A stretch of 64,000 nucleotides of DNA from NCBI GenBank assembly GCA_027704905.1, contig CM050999.1:925859-989858 (forward strand), read 5' to 3'. Numbering within the stretch: position 1 is the stretch's first letter; every line of letters begins with the position of its first letter. This DNA comes from Muraenolepis orangiensis (taxonomy: Eukaryota; Chordata; Actinopteri; Gadiformes; Muraenolepididae). Positions 1-10,195 of this stretch are shown here, piece by piece. The notes below the pieces were generated by a model. It was not told the origin of the DNA. It worked only from the letters and a program-made list of their open reading frames with translations, and ran no database searches. The position numbers were made by a program, and so were the translations under genes.

Positions 1-178
1 CATTGACAATGAAATACAAACGTATGGGCGTTCAAGATCAAGTAGTGGAACCAGAGGAACATAACCCATTGAAGAGCAAGTAGTGGAACCAGAGGAACAT
101 AACCCTTTGAAGAGCAAGAAGTGGAACCAGAGGAACAAAACCAATTGAAGAGCAAGTAATGGAACAAGAGGAACATAA
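1..178. repeat. Edge of a 38-bp minisatellite, end of an upstream array unit
   Basis: The first bases match the flank of the minisatellites at 24.97 kb and 48.83 kb, followed by about four units containing the core 'ggaaccagaggaacataac'. Later units are degenerate. The array is cut at about 178 by gypsy-like sequence. This shows that the window opens inside a member of the same tandem array. Confidence 0.85.
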
Positions 179-549
179 TGTTGTGCCCCCACGCTCTAAT
201 CGATCCCTCTGGGATCTACCCTTCTTAAGGCTGCCGAAGACCGACGTCGGGCACTTGGTTATTGAGAACGTTATGGCTCCCTCCTACGCGTGAACCTGTG
301 TTTCCAGCTCAGACTACGTTGCGTCTCGGCCTAACCTTCCCCCCCAGCTCCAAGGACCCTCTCCACGTTCCACCCTCTGGACCATCTCCGCGCGTCGACC
401 ACACCGCGTAACCTATCCTACCCTACCCTGTTTTTTTTTGAGTTTGTGGATATTTTTCAGTAAAGACATTTTCCGTAGTTTTGAGTGTCCTGTCTCTTCT
501 TCTGGGTTCTCTGGCACATTTGGCTAGCCGGTCTCGCTGGGTCTTAACA
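179..549 (+). mobile_element. Putative 5' LTR of a decayed Ty3/gypsy element
   Basis: The segment starts with TG right after the minisatellite break, ends 'tcttaaca', and lies directly upstream of a gag-like reading frame at 567. A primer-binding-like 'tggctagccgg' lies near 521, so the LTR may end earlier. No second LTR copy was found in the window, so both limits are uncertain. Confidence 0.4.
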
Positions 550-566
550 GAATAACCAAGCCAAAA

Positions 567-1138
567 ATGAGCCAAGCCGGGAACCCAGAAGCAGGGCACG
601 GGACACCGTTCGAGTTACGAAAGATTGTAACCGAACAAGCCATCGAACTTACCCAACTGCAGGCCTAACTGGGAAAGGCTTTTCCCTCGGTCCAGTCCCA
701 GATTGCGGTGCTGGAGAACACATCGCAGACTACCGTCAGTACGGTCACCAGTCTCACCGCCAAGGTGGACGCTATATCCGGAGCCCTAGCTTCCATCCAG
801 CGCTCTCTGGACGCGTTAGCCGTCCGCACCTATCCAGCCCCAGGTTCCAGTTCTGGAACCAGTTCGTCCTACGTCCCAGCTGGCCCTGATGTCCCCACAG
901 TCTTTTGCGCCGAGCCCAGCTTGGTTAGCCCCAGAGCGTTCGGAGGTGATTTGAACCAGTGCCGTGGGTTCCTAGCTCAGTACGAGTTACGTCCAAGTAT
1001 TCCTCCGGTGGGGCCAGGATTGCTTTCGTGATGTCCCTCCTTGCCAACAGAGCTCTTAGCTGGGCGATAGCACCGGTGAACAGCGACGAGTTATGCCACC
1101 AATTACCCCCTGTTCAAGCGAGGGTGTTGCGCGGTCTT
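567..1138 (+). pseudogene. Gypsy gag remnant
   Basis: A start codon at 567 opens a frame that stops at 666-668, resumes (about 708-985) and then shifts frame (about 985-1138). The pieces look like Ty3/gypsy gag. A serine/alanine-rich N-terminal part is followed by the capsid motif ARIAFVMSLL and NRALSWA, which is typical of vertebrate gypsy gag. At least one stop and one frameshift make it non-functional. Confidence 0.7.
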
Positions 1139-1399
1139 TGACCATCTTTTAGACGGGCAGGATTCTGCAAGCCGGCTGCTAGTTAGCCATGGACTCACAA
1201 CTGCGTGAACGCCATTTGGACCGAGCCCAGCGTTCGTTCCTTCGCTCCCAGTCGCTCTGCCTCGGAGACCGCCACCCAGTCTGCCGCGGGCTTGACCATG
1301 CCCCCCTTTCCAACACGCGCTATCTACTGCAAAGTCGACGTCCGGGCCCGGAGAGCCCATGGAGATCGGCCGATCCCACCGGGCATCGGCCCCCACCAG

Positions 1400-1737
1400 A
1401 CTCGGGTGCAGACGAATGTCTGCTTGATGTAACTCTAACCCGCCAGGCGGGGGTCCCTTTGGTGGCGTTAGATCGCACTCTCTCTCCCCGGGTCATAGAC
1501 GGGCATTCTTTGGGTACTATTACGCATGCTACTGAACATCTCACGCTCACTCTTTCAGGGAGTCCATGGCTGGAGAGGCACAACCCTCACATCTCGTGGG
1601 TGTCTGGGCGGGTCTTGGGCTGTAGTACAGCTTGTCACGCTACCTGTCTGCGTTCCGCCCAGTCTGCGTCCAGCGGTTCCAGGCCTGTGTCCTCTCCGCC
1701 AGATATCACTGGGGTGCCTCACATGTATCACGACGGT
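1400..1737 (+). pseudogene. Gypsy protease-region remnant
   Basis: The translation contains LLDVTLTRQAGVPLVALD, then SPWLERHNPHISW and PPDITGVPHMYHD. This is the order of the end of a gypsy retropepsin domain and the linker to reverse transcriptase. An internal deletion lies before SPWLERHNP, and the frame breaks at about 1738 where an L2 LINE piece begins. The stretch 1139-1400 between gag and protease has no recognisable domain. Confidence 0.65.
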
Positions 1738-2432
1738 CCATCTCCGAGGACCTCACATGGTCTACGCACACCACACACGTGGTGAAAACGGCCCAACAAC
1801 GCCTGTATTTCCTCAGGCATCTGAGGAAATTCAGCATGGGCCCCCGCATCCTGAGAACAGTCTATACCGGCACCATCGAGAGTGTTCTTACAGGGTGTAT
1901 CACCGCCATGTACGGGCACCGCACTCACACTTCAAAGGGTGGTGCGGATGGCCCAGAATGCCGTCGGAGGTGAGCTCCCCTCCCTCCTGGATATATACAA
2001 CCAGCGGTGCGTGGCCAAGGCCAAACGCATCATAAAAGACATTGCCCACCCCAGTCACAAACTGTATTCACTTTTACCATCAGGCAGGCGATACCGCAGT
2101 ATCAAGTGCCGTACAAATAGACTCAGAGATAGCTTCCACAGTCAGGCCATCAGGCTGCTGAACAAGGGCGTATAGCATATAATAATGTATATTTTATTAC
2201 ATTGATTTATATATACATTTTTTCTGTGGCGATATATTGCATTTTATAAATTGCATTATTTTTTTTTCAACTTATTTTATTATATTCAGTTTTATTCTAT
2301 TTTTATCTATTTTTTATCTTATTTTTATAACTGCTGTCTGTCGTCGGGTATTGCACATAAGATTTTCACTCACTGCTTTATACTTGTTTAAACTGTGAAG
2401 TGACAATAAACTTGACTTGACTTGACTTGACT
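1738..2432 (+). mobile_element. L2-type LINE 3' fragment inserted in the gypsy element
   Basis: This is the RT C-terminus and 3' tail of an L2 (Maui-like) non-LTR element. Pieces SEDLTWSTHT and LPSGRRYRSIKCRTNRLRDS are readable across at least two frames. They are followed by an AT-rich 3' UTR and a terminal (acttg)n run with 'aataaacttgac'. Gypsy protein homology continues on both sides (MYHD before, AFSKDRALSLPPH after), so this is a secondary insertion. It is 5'-truncated as usual for LINEs. Confidence 0.8.
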
Positions 2433-2945
2433 CTGGCGTTTAGTAAGGACAGAGCCCTCTCACTCCCCCCTCACCAGCCTTATGATTGTCCCATTGACCT
2501 CCTTCCTGGGGCCGCCCTACCTAAGAGGCGGCTCTAGCCGGGAGAAGGAGGCGACGTGCAACTATATTGCAGAGTCCCTAGTTTTCCCCCTGTATAGACT
2601 ATCGGGCACTGAACGACATCAAGGTGAAGAATAAGTACCCCCTGCCTCTTCTTAGTTCCACTTTTGAGCCACTCACGCACGGGTGTTCACCAATTTGGAC
2701 CTTCGTAACGCTTACCACTTAATCAGGATCAGGCAGGGTGACGAGTGGAAGACTGCCTTCAACACCCATCTCGGCCACTATGTGTACCACGTCATGCCGT
2801 TCGGTCTGTCCAATAACCCCAGGGTTTTCCAAGGCCTTGTGAATGACGTGCTGAGGGAAATGCTAAAAATATTTGCGGTGGTGTACCTGGACGACATCCT
2901 GATTTTCTCAAGGTCCATGGAGGAACACCACCAGCACGTCCGGCC
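2433..2945 (+). pseudogene. Gypsy reverse transcriptase remnant
   Basis: Gypsy sequence resumes with AFSKDRALSLPPH and then the RT core. FTNLDLRNAYHLIRI, WKTAFNTHLGHY, MPFGLSNNP and the catalytic YLDDILIFS are in frame between about 2683 and 2945. The frame upstream has stops (around 2535-2600). At about 2945 gypsy homology is replaced by L2 sequence, so thumb, RNase H and integrase are missing here. Confidence 0.85.
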
Positions 2946-3503
2946 TTCTTCAGACACCTACCGGTGTCCCATCCAGGCTGATAGTGGAGTGGGAGCCCGC
3001 CGAGGAGACCAGCCTGCTGAACATCTTGCCATCTCCTCTACTCCCTCTACATCCACGACTGCATGGCTATGCACAGCTCCAACGTCATCATCAAGTTTGC
3101 TGACGACACGATAGTGATGGGCCTGATCGCCGGCGACGACGAGACAGCCTACATGGAGGAGGTTGGATCACTGGAGCAGTGGTGCCAGGAGAACAGCCTC
3201 GCCCTCAACGTCAAGAAGACCAAGGAGCTGATCGTGGACTACAGGAAGCAGAGAGGAGAGCACTCCCCTATCTTCATTGACGGTGTTGCAGTAGAGAGGG
3301 TCAGCAGCTTCAAGTTCTTCGGCGTGCACATCTCCGAGGACCTCACATGGTCCACGCACACCATACACGTGGTGAAAAGGGCCCAACAACGCCTGTATTT
3401 CCTCAGGCGTCTGAGGAAATTCAGCATGGGCCCCCGCATCCTGTGAACATTCTACACCGGCACAATCGAGAGTGTTCTTACAGGGTGTATCACCGCCTGG
3501 TTG
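2946..3503 (+). pseudogene. L2-type LINE reverse transcriptase fragment
   Basis: The reading frame at 3063-3446 has the RT catalytic box FADDTIVMG followed by LALNVKKTKELIVDYRK and a VSSFKFFGVHISEDLTWS segment, the usual order in L2/CR1-like RTs. It ends at a stop at 3444-3446, but homology to the 1.74-kb copy continues to about 3500. It lacks the endonuclease and the first half of RT. Confidence 0.8.
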
Positions 3504-5150
3504 TCACGGGTTAGGTTAAGACCCAAATGCTGCACACGGACACCAAAGAGTGACACATCGTGTCGCGAGCTCCCGCACGATGAGGCAGTTTTTTGTTATT
3601 TATTATTTTTATCGCAACTATTTTAGTTCAGGAAGTTAGCAGCACGTTAATTTATAACTTTTGCACACTTCTGGAGATCAGATCGACAGTCGCTTGCTGC
3701 CTACTGGATATTTTTCATTCTTTCGACTCGGACGTCCCGCCCGAAGTCACAGCTGGATTATCTCCGACCATCTTGGGCACGATTACACACAAGCGTCGCC
3801 GGAGGAAGCGAGGGAAGCGAGGGTGCTAGTCAGGCTGAGATGTCGATCCGATCGCCCCCCACTACCCACCATTCTACTGGCTAATGTACAGTCTCTGGAC
3901 AATAAGTTAAGCGAGCTACAGGCTCGTATTCAATTCCACCGGGAAACTAAGGACAATTGTATCATCTGCCTTTCGGAGACATGGATGGAGGGGGTTACCG
4001 AAGCAGCTATCGAGCCGACGGGATTTTCCGTCCTCTGGGCAGACAGAACAAAGGCTCTCTCCGGTAAAGATCGCGGAGGGGGGGTATGTCTCATGATAAA
4101 TAGATTTTGGTGCAAGCAAAGTCATGTACATCCCCTCAAGTCTTTCTGTTCCCCGGACCTGGAGTACCTGATGCTTATGTGCCGTCCATACTGGCTACCT
4201 CGGGAGTTTACAGCGGTAACCGTGACCGCTGTTTACATTCCCCCACAAGCCAACATGGACACAGCGCTGAAGGAACTGTATGGGGCTATCAGCGAACAGG
4301 AGTCGGCACACCCCGAGGCTGCTCTCATCGTGGCGGGGGACTTCAACAAGGCAAACCTGAAGAAGGTTCTCCCGAAGTTCTACCAACACATAACGAGCAA
4401 CACACGGGGTGAGCGGATCCTCGACCACTGCTACACCCCCTTCCGTGATGGCTACAAGGCTTTCCTCCACCCACCGTTCGGCAAATCAGACCACCGCTCT
4501 ATCCAGCTGCTCCCCGCCTATAGGCAGAGACTGAAGCAGCAACCGATCGCTGTGAGGGAGGTCCAATGTTGGTCAGCTCTATGCTACGGGATTGTTTTGA
4601 TCGCGCTGACTGGAACATGTTTTGCTTTGCCTTGGACAATAACATCAACGAGTCTGCGTCGTCGGTCACCGGGTTCATCAAGAAGTGCATAGATGACGTT
4701 GTTCTGACCAAGTCGGTTCGGATATATCCCAACCAGAAATCGTGGATTAACGGCGATGTTCGCGCTGCCCTACACGTGCGTAACGCCACCTTTGGCTCCG
4801 GGAATACGGAGGAATATACGAGAGCCCGTTACGACCTCCATAAGACCATCGTCACTGCAAAGCGGGAGTGGAAGATAAATTCAAGAGCCAAGATGCGAGG
4901 GGTATGTGGCAGGGGCTGCAGACGATAACGAACTTCAGAGGGAGAACAGGTTGTGTAGAGAACTCCTCTACCTCCCTCTCAGGAGAGCTAAATACTTTTT
5001 TTGCTCAGTTCGACGTGAACGGCAGCCCGCCGAAGCCAGCGCCGCCTGAGGTGACCAGCCTGCTGAGCATCTCTGAGGTGGATGTGCTCCGCACCTTCAA
5101 GCGGCTGAACATCCATAAGGCGGCAGGCCCCGACGACATCCCGGGCCGCG
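3504..5150 (+). pseudogene. L2-type LINE ORF2 5' part (apurinic endonuclease to start of RT)
   Basis: Three overlapping frames (3661-4692, 4566-4928, 4868-5194) together give the LINE endonuclease and the linker to RT. Visible endonuclease motifs are LLANVQSLDNKL, CLSETWM, GGGVCLMI, VAGDFN and GKSDHRS. The RT start motif HKAAGPDDIPGR closes it. Two frameshifts (about 4570 and 4880) inactivate it. The sequence upstream of 3661 is probably its 5' UTR. At about 5150 it is joined, at a short identical stretch, to the 3' end of a different LINE family. Confidence 0.85.
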
Positions 5151-5757
5151 TCAAGTTCAAGACTCTGGTGCTGACCTTTAGGGCAGTCAATTGAACTGCC
5201 CCAGCCTACCTCCAGGCGTTGGTCAAGCCCTACATCTCAGCCAGAGCGCTCCGCTCAACTTCTGCCAGGCGACTTGTTCGACCTTCACTGATGACAACCA
5301 AGCATCGCTCGTCCAAGACCCAGCTTCACCGCTCTGGCTCCACAGTGGTGGAATGAACTCCTGTCTCATGTCAGGACGGCAGAGTCCCTCGCCAGCTTCC
5401 GCAAGAGACTCAAGACCCACCTGTTCAGAGTCCACCTGGACTCTCCTTGAACCCTCCTTCTCCTTTGTGAACCCCTAACTTGCTTAAGTCCTGACATTAA
5501 TAGCTCTTAGCATGTTGTATATTCTAGCAAGTGTATATCCTTAATGTTGATAACACGCTCTTATCACAGCTACTTAAGCAGGTGACCTGGCAGTACGAAA
5601 TTGTGTTATTCATCTTGTTAATATGAATACTTGTGAACTGCTGTATTTTTGTGTTTGCGTACCTCAGTGTTATGCTATTGTCTGCTTCAACAAATGTACA
5701 CCTTGTAAGTCGCTTTGAATAAAAGCGTCTGCCAAATGCCCTAAATGTAAATGTAAT
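5150..5757 (+). mobile_element. CR1/L2-like LINE 3' end with microsatellite-type tail
   Basis: The sequence from 'gtcaagttcaagactctgg' to the tail matches the LINE at 53.63-54.12 kb, with VKFKTLVLTFRAVN, TAPAYLQALVKPYI and STSARRLVRP. The 3' UTR ends 'gtcgctttgaataaaagcg' and then 'aaatgtaaatgtaa', a common teleost LINE terminus. One stop (TGA after FRAVN) breaks the frame. Confidence 0.75.
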
Positions 5758-5779
5758 GTCCTCAGAGCATGCACAGACC

Positions 5780-5895
5780 AGTTGGCAGTGCCGATATTTT
5801 GCATTTTAGAAATTGCATTTTTATTTTTATTTTTATTCTATTTTTATCTATTTTTATCTTATTTTTATAACTGCTGCCTGTCGTCGGGTATTGCA
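5780..5895 (+). mobile_element. L2 LINE 3' UTR scrap
   Basis: It matches the 3' UTR of the L2 copies at 2.23 kb and 25.08 kb (AT-rich run, 'ctgctgcctgtcgtcgggta'). It stops exactly where the iASPP exon at 5896 begins, so it marks the breakpoint that removed the rest of the block 0 iASPP copy. Confidence 0.75.
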
Positions 5896-7183
5896 CGAAG
5901 GCTGTGTCCACGGGGGAGGTGGGGGCAGAGGAGGATGACTCCTCCCTGTCCGAGGAGTCGCTGCCCCTTCCCCTGCCCCTCTGCTGCAGACCCTTGAGAC
6001 GGAACAGCTTGTTGATGAGATGCTTGTACTGGTTGGGCTGGTAGTGGGACGCCTTCTTCAGGGGCTGCCATTGGTCGATGGAGCCCCGCCTCTTTAGGCC
6101 CAGCAGGATCTCTGAGGGGATGCAGAGCAGCTCCTCAGGGTCCGGGTCCTGCTGCACCTGGGGGGCCACCATGGGCTGCAGCCACGTGGGGCTGAGGGGC
6201 CTGGGGGCCTTCGCCGGGGGCGTCACCGTGCTGCCACTGGGCTCTGACCCACCGGGAGACTCAGGGATGGAGGGCATGTAGTGGACCAGATCTAGCTTCT
6301 CTAGCTCTGCGTCCACGTCGCCAGAGTTCAGCACTGCAGGGGTCAGTTTATAGATATACTATATAAGAATGATGTTTAACTATACTGCACGTCATAGATA
6401 AACAATATAATTGAGATACCAAATTGTGCTTATTTGAACCTATATACAAACTTAAACCTTTGTTATTAAATATTTAACACTAAGGTATACTTTATTAATC
6501 CCAGACGGGAAATTTAGGCGATAAGGTTTTAAAGGAGTGGTACACTTCTTTCAATATATATATATATAAACATATACATATATACATATATACACCCATG
6601 TTTGCCATAGATGGCGGGCTGGATGTCAGAAGGGGGCAGGATGTCTCGGAGTGTGGGCGGGGCTATGGGGATATCCCCGCCCATCCCCAGCCCGCGGGGA
6701 GGGGCCACAGGAGCCCGGGCCCAGTGGGGGTTCTGCAGGCGCATGATGACAAATGCTGCCCTGCGCCTGCAGAACCCCCACTGGGCCGGGGCTCATGATG
6801 ACAGGGGGGATGCAGATGCGTCTGATGATTGGCTGGGCGTGGAAGGGGGAGAGAGGCGGGGTCTCCGGGGGCGTGGCGATGCGCGTGTTGCGTTGAAGCG
6901 AGCTCTGCACATAGGATCCCGCCAGGGAGTCCTGGGTGTGGACAGGAAGTCAGGGTGTCAAACAAGAAGTGGAGGACATTAAGCATATGAAATTCTATGA
7001 TTCTTATTATTGATAATCCACACTAATGGTTTTTAATGACCTGTCTCTCTTTACTGTGAATCTATGAAATAACTTATTAAACATAATAGTTAATAACCTT
7101 TTTGGGGGAGGGGGCCAGCGAATGGCCGTCCAGGTCGGACTCCCTCCAGCTGCTGCTGGGCAGCGCCGGTCTCATCCACTCTG
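5896..7183 (-). pseudogene. ppp1r13l: iASPP (PPP1R13L) fragment, block 0
   Basis: Three exons of an iASPP-type gene are readable on the minus strand. Exon 7098-7183 encodes SSSWRESNLDGPSLAPSPKK, with a GT donor. Exon about 6603-6931 encodes PPETPPLSPFHAQPII and MRLQNPHWAR. Exon 5896-6333 encodes LNSGDVDAELEKLDLV, APRPLSPTWLQP, LKRRGSIDQ and KHLINKLFRLKG. The order matches human iASPP (WRESSLDG, RPIPLS..LQN, RPLSPTRLQP, LKRRGSMEQ). iASPP binds p53-family proteins and RelA through its ankyrin and SH3 domains. Here the ankyrin, SH3 and last exons are missing, cut off by an L2 scrap. The middle exon carries an inverted duplication and has lost its splice donor (other blocks 'ggcgaaggtg', here 'ggcaaacatg'). 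It is a pseudogene. Confidence 0.85.
6711..6794. repeat. Inverted repeat (33-bp arms) inside an iASPP exon
   Basis: Bases 6711-6743 and 6762-6794 are reverse complements with one mismatch, separated by 18 bases. Sister blocks A, B and C have only one arm, so the second arm is a local inverted duplication in block 0. Confidence 0.9.
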
Positions 7184-7565
7184 CTGTTCATGTGTTGTGT
7201 TTCATGTGCGTATCGGTGTGTTGTTTGTTGTGTATCGTGTGTGTATCTGTGTGTTGTTCATGTGTTGTGTGTTTGTATCTGTGTGCGGTCGAGGAGGTGG
7301 TGGTGCTGGTGGTGGTGGTTATGGTGGTGGTGGTGGAGGTGGTGGAGGTGGTGGAGGTGGTGGTGGTAGAGGTGGTGGAGGTGGTGGTGGTGGTGATGCT
7401 GGTGATGGAGGGCAATGACGTCATCTCCAAGGATGATTTATTAAAGAGAGAAGTGGCAAGGAGCGAGGCGGGCGAGCTCTGATTAACCATTGGAGAGAGA
7501 GAGGACACAATTCACTCTATCATTCATCCTTACAGAGACAGAGAGAGAGAATTATTTTTACACAC

Positions 7566-7623
<58 letters not shown>

Positions 7624-8225
7624 TGGTGGCCCTCAGGTCCCCTGCTTGCCACAGGAGGAAGGTGACATCATGTCTCTAAGATCCACCATTGTCACCGTCC
7701 GACAGAAATGACATCACAGCCCTGACATCGTCTCCCCGGCGGTTCAACAACTCTTTGGTCCATGATACCTGACCCCATTTTCACTTCTGACCCCAAAGAT
7801 ATTTATGTTATATAGTCTGTTGTTGGGCTCAACCAATAGGCTAAGAGCTCTCATTGGCTCTACGGTATATGGTTTATGGTTGGTCCCAGAAGGCCGTAGT
7901 CACGTCAGCGCACCTGTTCCCTATTCCCAATCAGGCCCCCTATTATTTAGACTCCGCTCCCCTGTCACTCGTTGCCAGAACTTTCCCGTTGTTCAACCCG
8001 AGACTCTCTGGCAATACTCCTCCGTGTTCCCCAGTGAAGACCCTGTCGCGATCTCCTGTGGATTCCTGGTATTTCCTCGTTGGACTATTTTTCTCGTTTG
8101 TTCCTTTGTTGGATTTTTTTTTACCCCTGGATTTGTCTGCACTACCCCACGGGGTTCCGCAAACAACAATCCGTGTGTGGCATAAAACATAAACCGACCC
8201 CAAAACAGTAAAGGTTCATCAGGTT
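7184..8225. other. Spacer between iASPP exon and receptor 3' end, with simple repeats
   Basis: It holds a TGTGTT-type repeat (7188-7290), a GGT/GGA repeat (about 7297-7410), a (CA)n tract (7561-7621) and a stretch conserved in all blocks with CCAAT at 7833 and ATTGG at 7853. I see no supported exon. The small ORFs here are repeat translations. Confidence 0.7.
7561..7621. repeat. (CA)n microsatellite
   Basis: A nearly pure CA dinucleotide run. The equivalent positions in blocks A (19793-19812) and C (59085-59106) are much shorter. Confidence 0.95.
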
Positions 8226-8799
8226 TTTATTGACAGAAATCAAAAGATTACAACACATATCTAAATGTGGCATGCAGGTCAGGTCGTGAGATGTAAGGGT
8301 GACATGTACACATGGAGCAATAAGGTTTGTGTGTAAAGCAGAACAACAGAAACCAATATGAGGATCCACTGATGTATCAACCTCAGTGCCCAAGACGGCA
8401 CGTCAGTACAATGAAGATCAAGGAACACTTCTGGAGATTTAGCAGAAAGTCAGAGTGGAACCGCTGTAGACAGACTATTGGAAGGCATCCCTGGACAGCA
8501 GCAGAGAAAGATAGGATGAGGGGAAGCCACAAGCCTTTAAAGGCCTCAAATTACATCATATTATATATTTTAGTATACCACCAGGTGTAAGTGTGACCCC
8601 CACCATTAGAAAATAGTTTCAGCTTCATTCAGGGACCCCTTCCATTCAGTTAGAATTTGCGGACAGAGGCCAGGTGTGTAGCATCAGCAGGTGTAACCCT
8701 ATCAGCCAATCTGATATTATACATGCAATAGCACGTGTTTAACATAAAGAGGGAGTCGTCATCTAAAATACAAACCAATAAGTAGTGCCACTATATAAT

Positions 8800-9018
8800 T
8801 ATTCAAATATTTGCAGCACAGCAAAAGGAATTTCTCTGCATTTATCCCATCCTAGAATTAAGAGCAGCGGTCAGCTATTTATACAGCGCCAGGGGAGCAG
8901 TAAGGGTTAGGGTCTCAAGGACACCTCGGCAGTTTTTTTGCTAAAAGAAGCCGCGGATCCAACCAGCAACCTTCCGGTTGTGAGGCAACCGTTCTACCTC
9001 CTGAGCTAAACTGCCGCC
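8800..9018 (-). mobile_element. tRNA-derived SINE
   Basis: On the minus strand, 'tagctcaggagg' (forward 8997-9008) resembles a pol III A box and 'ggttgctggttggatcc' (forward 8955-8971) a B box, with tRNA-like spacing. An unrelated body follows toward 8800. The same part of the 3' UTR in block B (about 40.62-40.70 kb) lacks it, so it inserted into block 0 alone. The tail end near 8800 is approximate. Confidence 0.75.
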
Positions 9019-9439
9019 TGTTAACTGCCACTCACAACCACCTGCTCTTACAGGTGCAGTACGTTCAGACAACCAGCAGGTGGTGCCTTTAGGACCTGCC
9101 CTCACAGGAGCAGGGCCATCACAAGTAGAAGCCTATACGACATGCAGAAAAACAATCAGACATTTTACACTGAATGAATGAGACACATTAAAGTACACCC
9201 ACTTACAAAGCCAACCCACTATCTAAATCATACTGATTTAAACTCTGGGTTGTTTATTGATGGTGCTGTATAACTGGTCACTGTCCCTGAAAAGAAGAAG
9301 TGAAAAAGAGATAATGAGAAGTTAGGAACTTCAGTTTGTTACACAGATTTAGAAATGTCCTCAAAGTCTCCCTTGGGTTGATGAAGTCCCACATAGTTGA
9401 ATTTTGGTTTCATTTTGGTCTAGAATTATAAAGAAATGC

Positions 9440-9649
9440 TTACTCAGGGACAGCGTTGGGTCTTTTAATGTTGACCAAAGAGTAAAGGACCTGCTCTTTC
9501 TGATCTGATTGGACCTGGTTCTCTGAGCAGGAAGTGTAGATGGTAGCATAGTGAAGATCATCCTGCTCTTCTATTGGTTCTCTTTGTGCTGCAGCTGCTG
9601 AGCGATTGGTCAGAGTTGAGACGTTGCCATACACAGGAACAGGAAGTGA
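9440..9649 (-). CDS. Cytoplasmic ITIM exon of the block 0 receptor
   Basis: This 210-nt exon starts after a TCTCAG acceptor and encodes 69 residues plus stop. It contains a YxN-type site (VYGNVS), a first ITIM (LHYATI) and a second ITIM (VLYSLV). ITIM tyrosines recruit SHP-type phosphatases in inhibitory receptors such as CD22. This is the only copy in the window with both ITIMs intact, although the gene copy it belongs to is truncated upstream. Confidence 0.85.
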   Translation of the reverse strand, partial: SLPVPVYGNVSTLTNRSAAAAQREPIEEQDDLHYATIYTSCSENQVQSDQKEQVLYSLVNIKRPNAVPE

Positions 9650-10132
9650 CTGAGAGGACAGAAGAGTACATTTAGTCATCCAAATTGGACAAATGACGCA
9701 ACTTGTCCAGGAGTTTCTCACAACGCTTGTATGAGGCAGTAATCTCTTAAAAATAGAACATAGCTTAATGATTTCTCTTTGAGCTCAGCTCTTGGCCATT
9801 ATATCTGCATCGTCAGAAAAGTAACAGAGCCAGCTAAAGAACGACACGTTGTTGTTGCACATGTTGTTGTTTGGGGGCGTGGCCTCCAGGTAGCTCCAAT
9901 ATTTAGGGGCGTGGCCTCGGGGGTAGCTCTACTGTTTGGGGGCGTGGCCTTGGGGTAGCTGCACTGTGTGTCTTAGTAATGGCTGTGTTAGTGAAAAATG
10001 GGTTCTTGTCACTCACCTCCACTACGATATCTGGCCTTCCTCCCGGGACATGTGCTTTTCTGGAAGCGCTCTTTCTTCTGGTGAACAAAACATAAAGATA
10101 AAGAAGCAGCAGAAGAAATGAATGTCAAACAC

Positions 10133-10142
<10 letters not shown>

Positions 10143-10192
<50 letters not shown>
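10143..10192. repeat. (GA)n microsatellite in the receptor intron
   Basis: A pure GA run between the TM and stop-transfer exons. The block B counterpart at about 42533-42604 is longer. Confidence 0.95.

Positions 10193-10195
<3 letters not shown>

Noticed and set aside
7102..7482. Gly- or Val-rich ORFs over GGT/GGA repeats (also 19480-19811, 39221-39618, 58751-59172)
   Set aside because: Simple-repeat translation in a non-coding spacer; length varies between sister blocks.
7640..7770. Possible further iASPP exon on the minus strand (ATG near 7768)
   Set aside because: The stretch is conserved between blocks, but the frame stops after about 24 codons and does not match iASPP.
8955..9010. A functional tRNA gene
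   Set aside because: A and B boxes are present, but the sequence does not fold into a proper cloverleaf with anticodon arm, and it continues into a SINE body.
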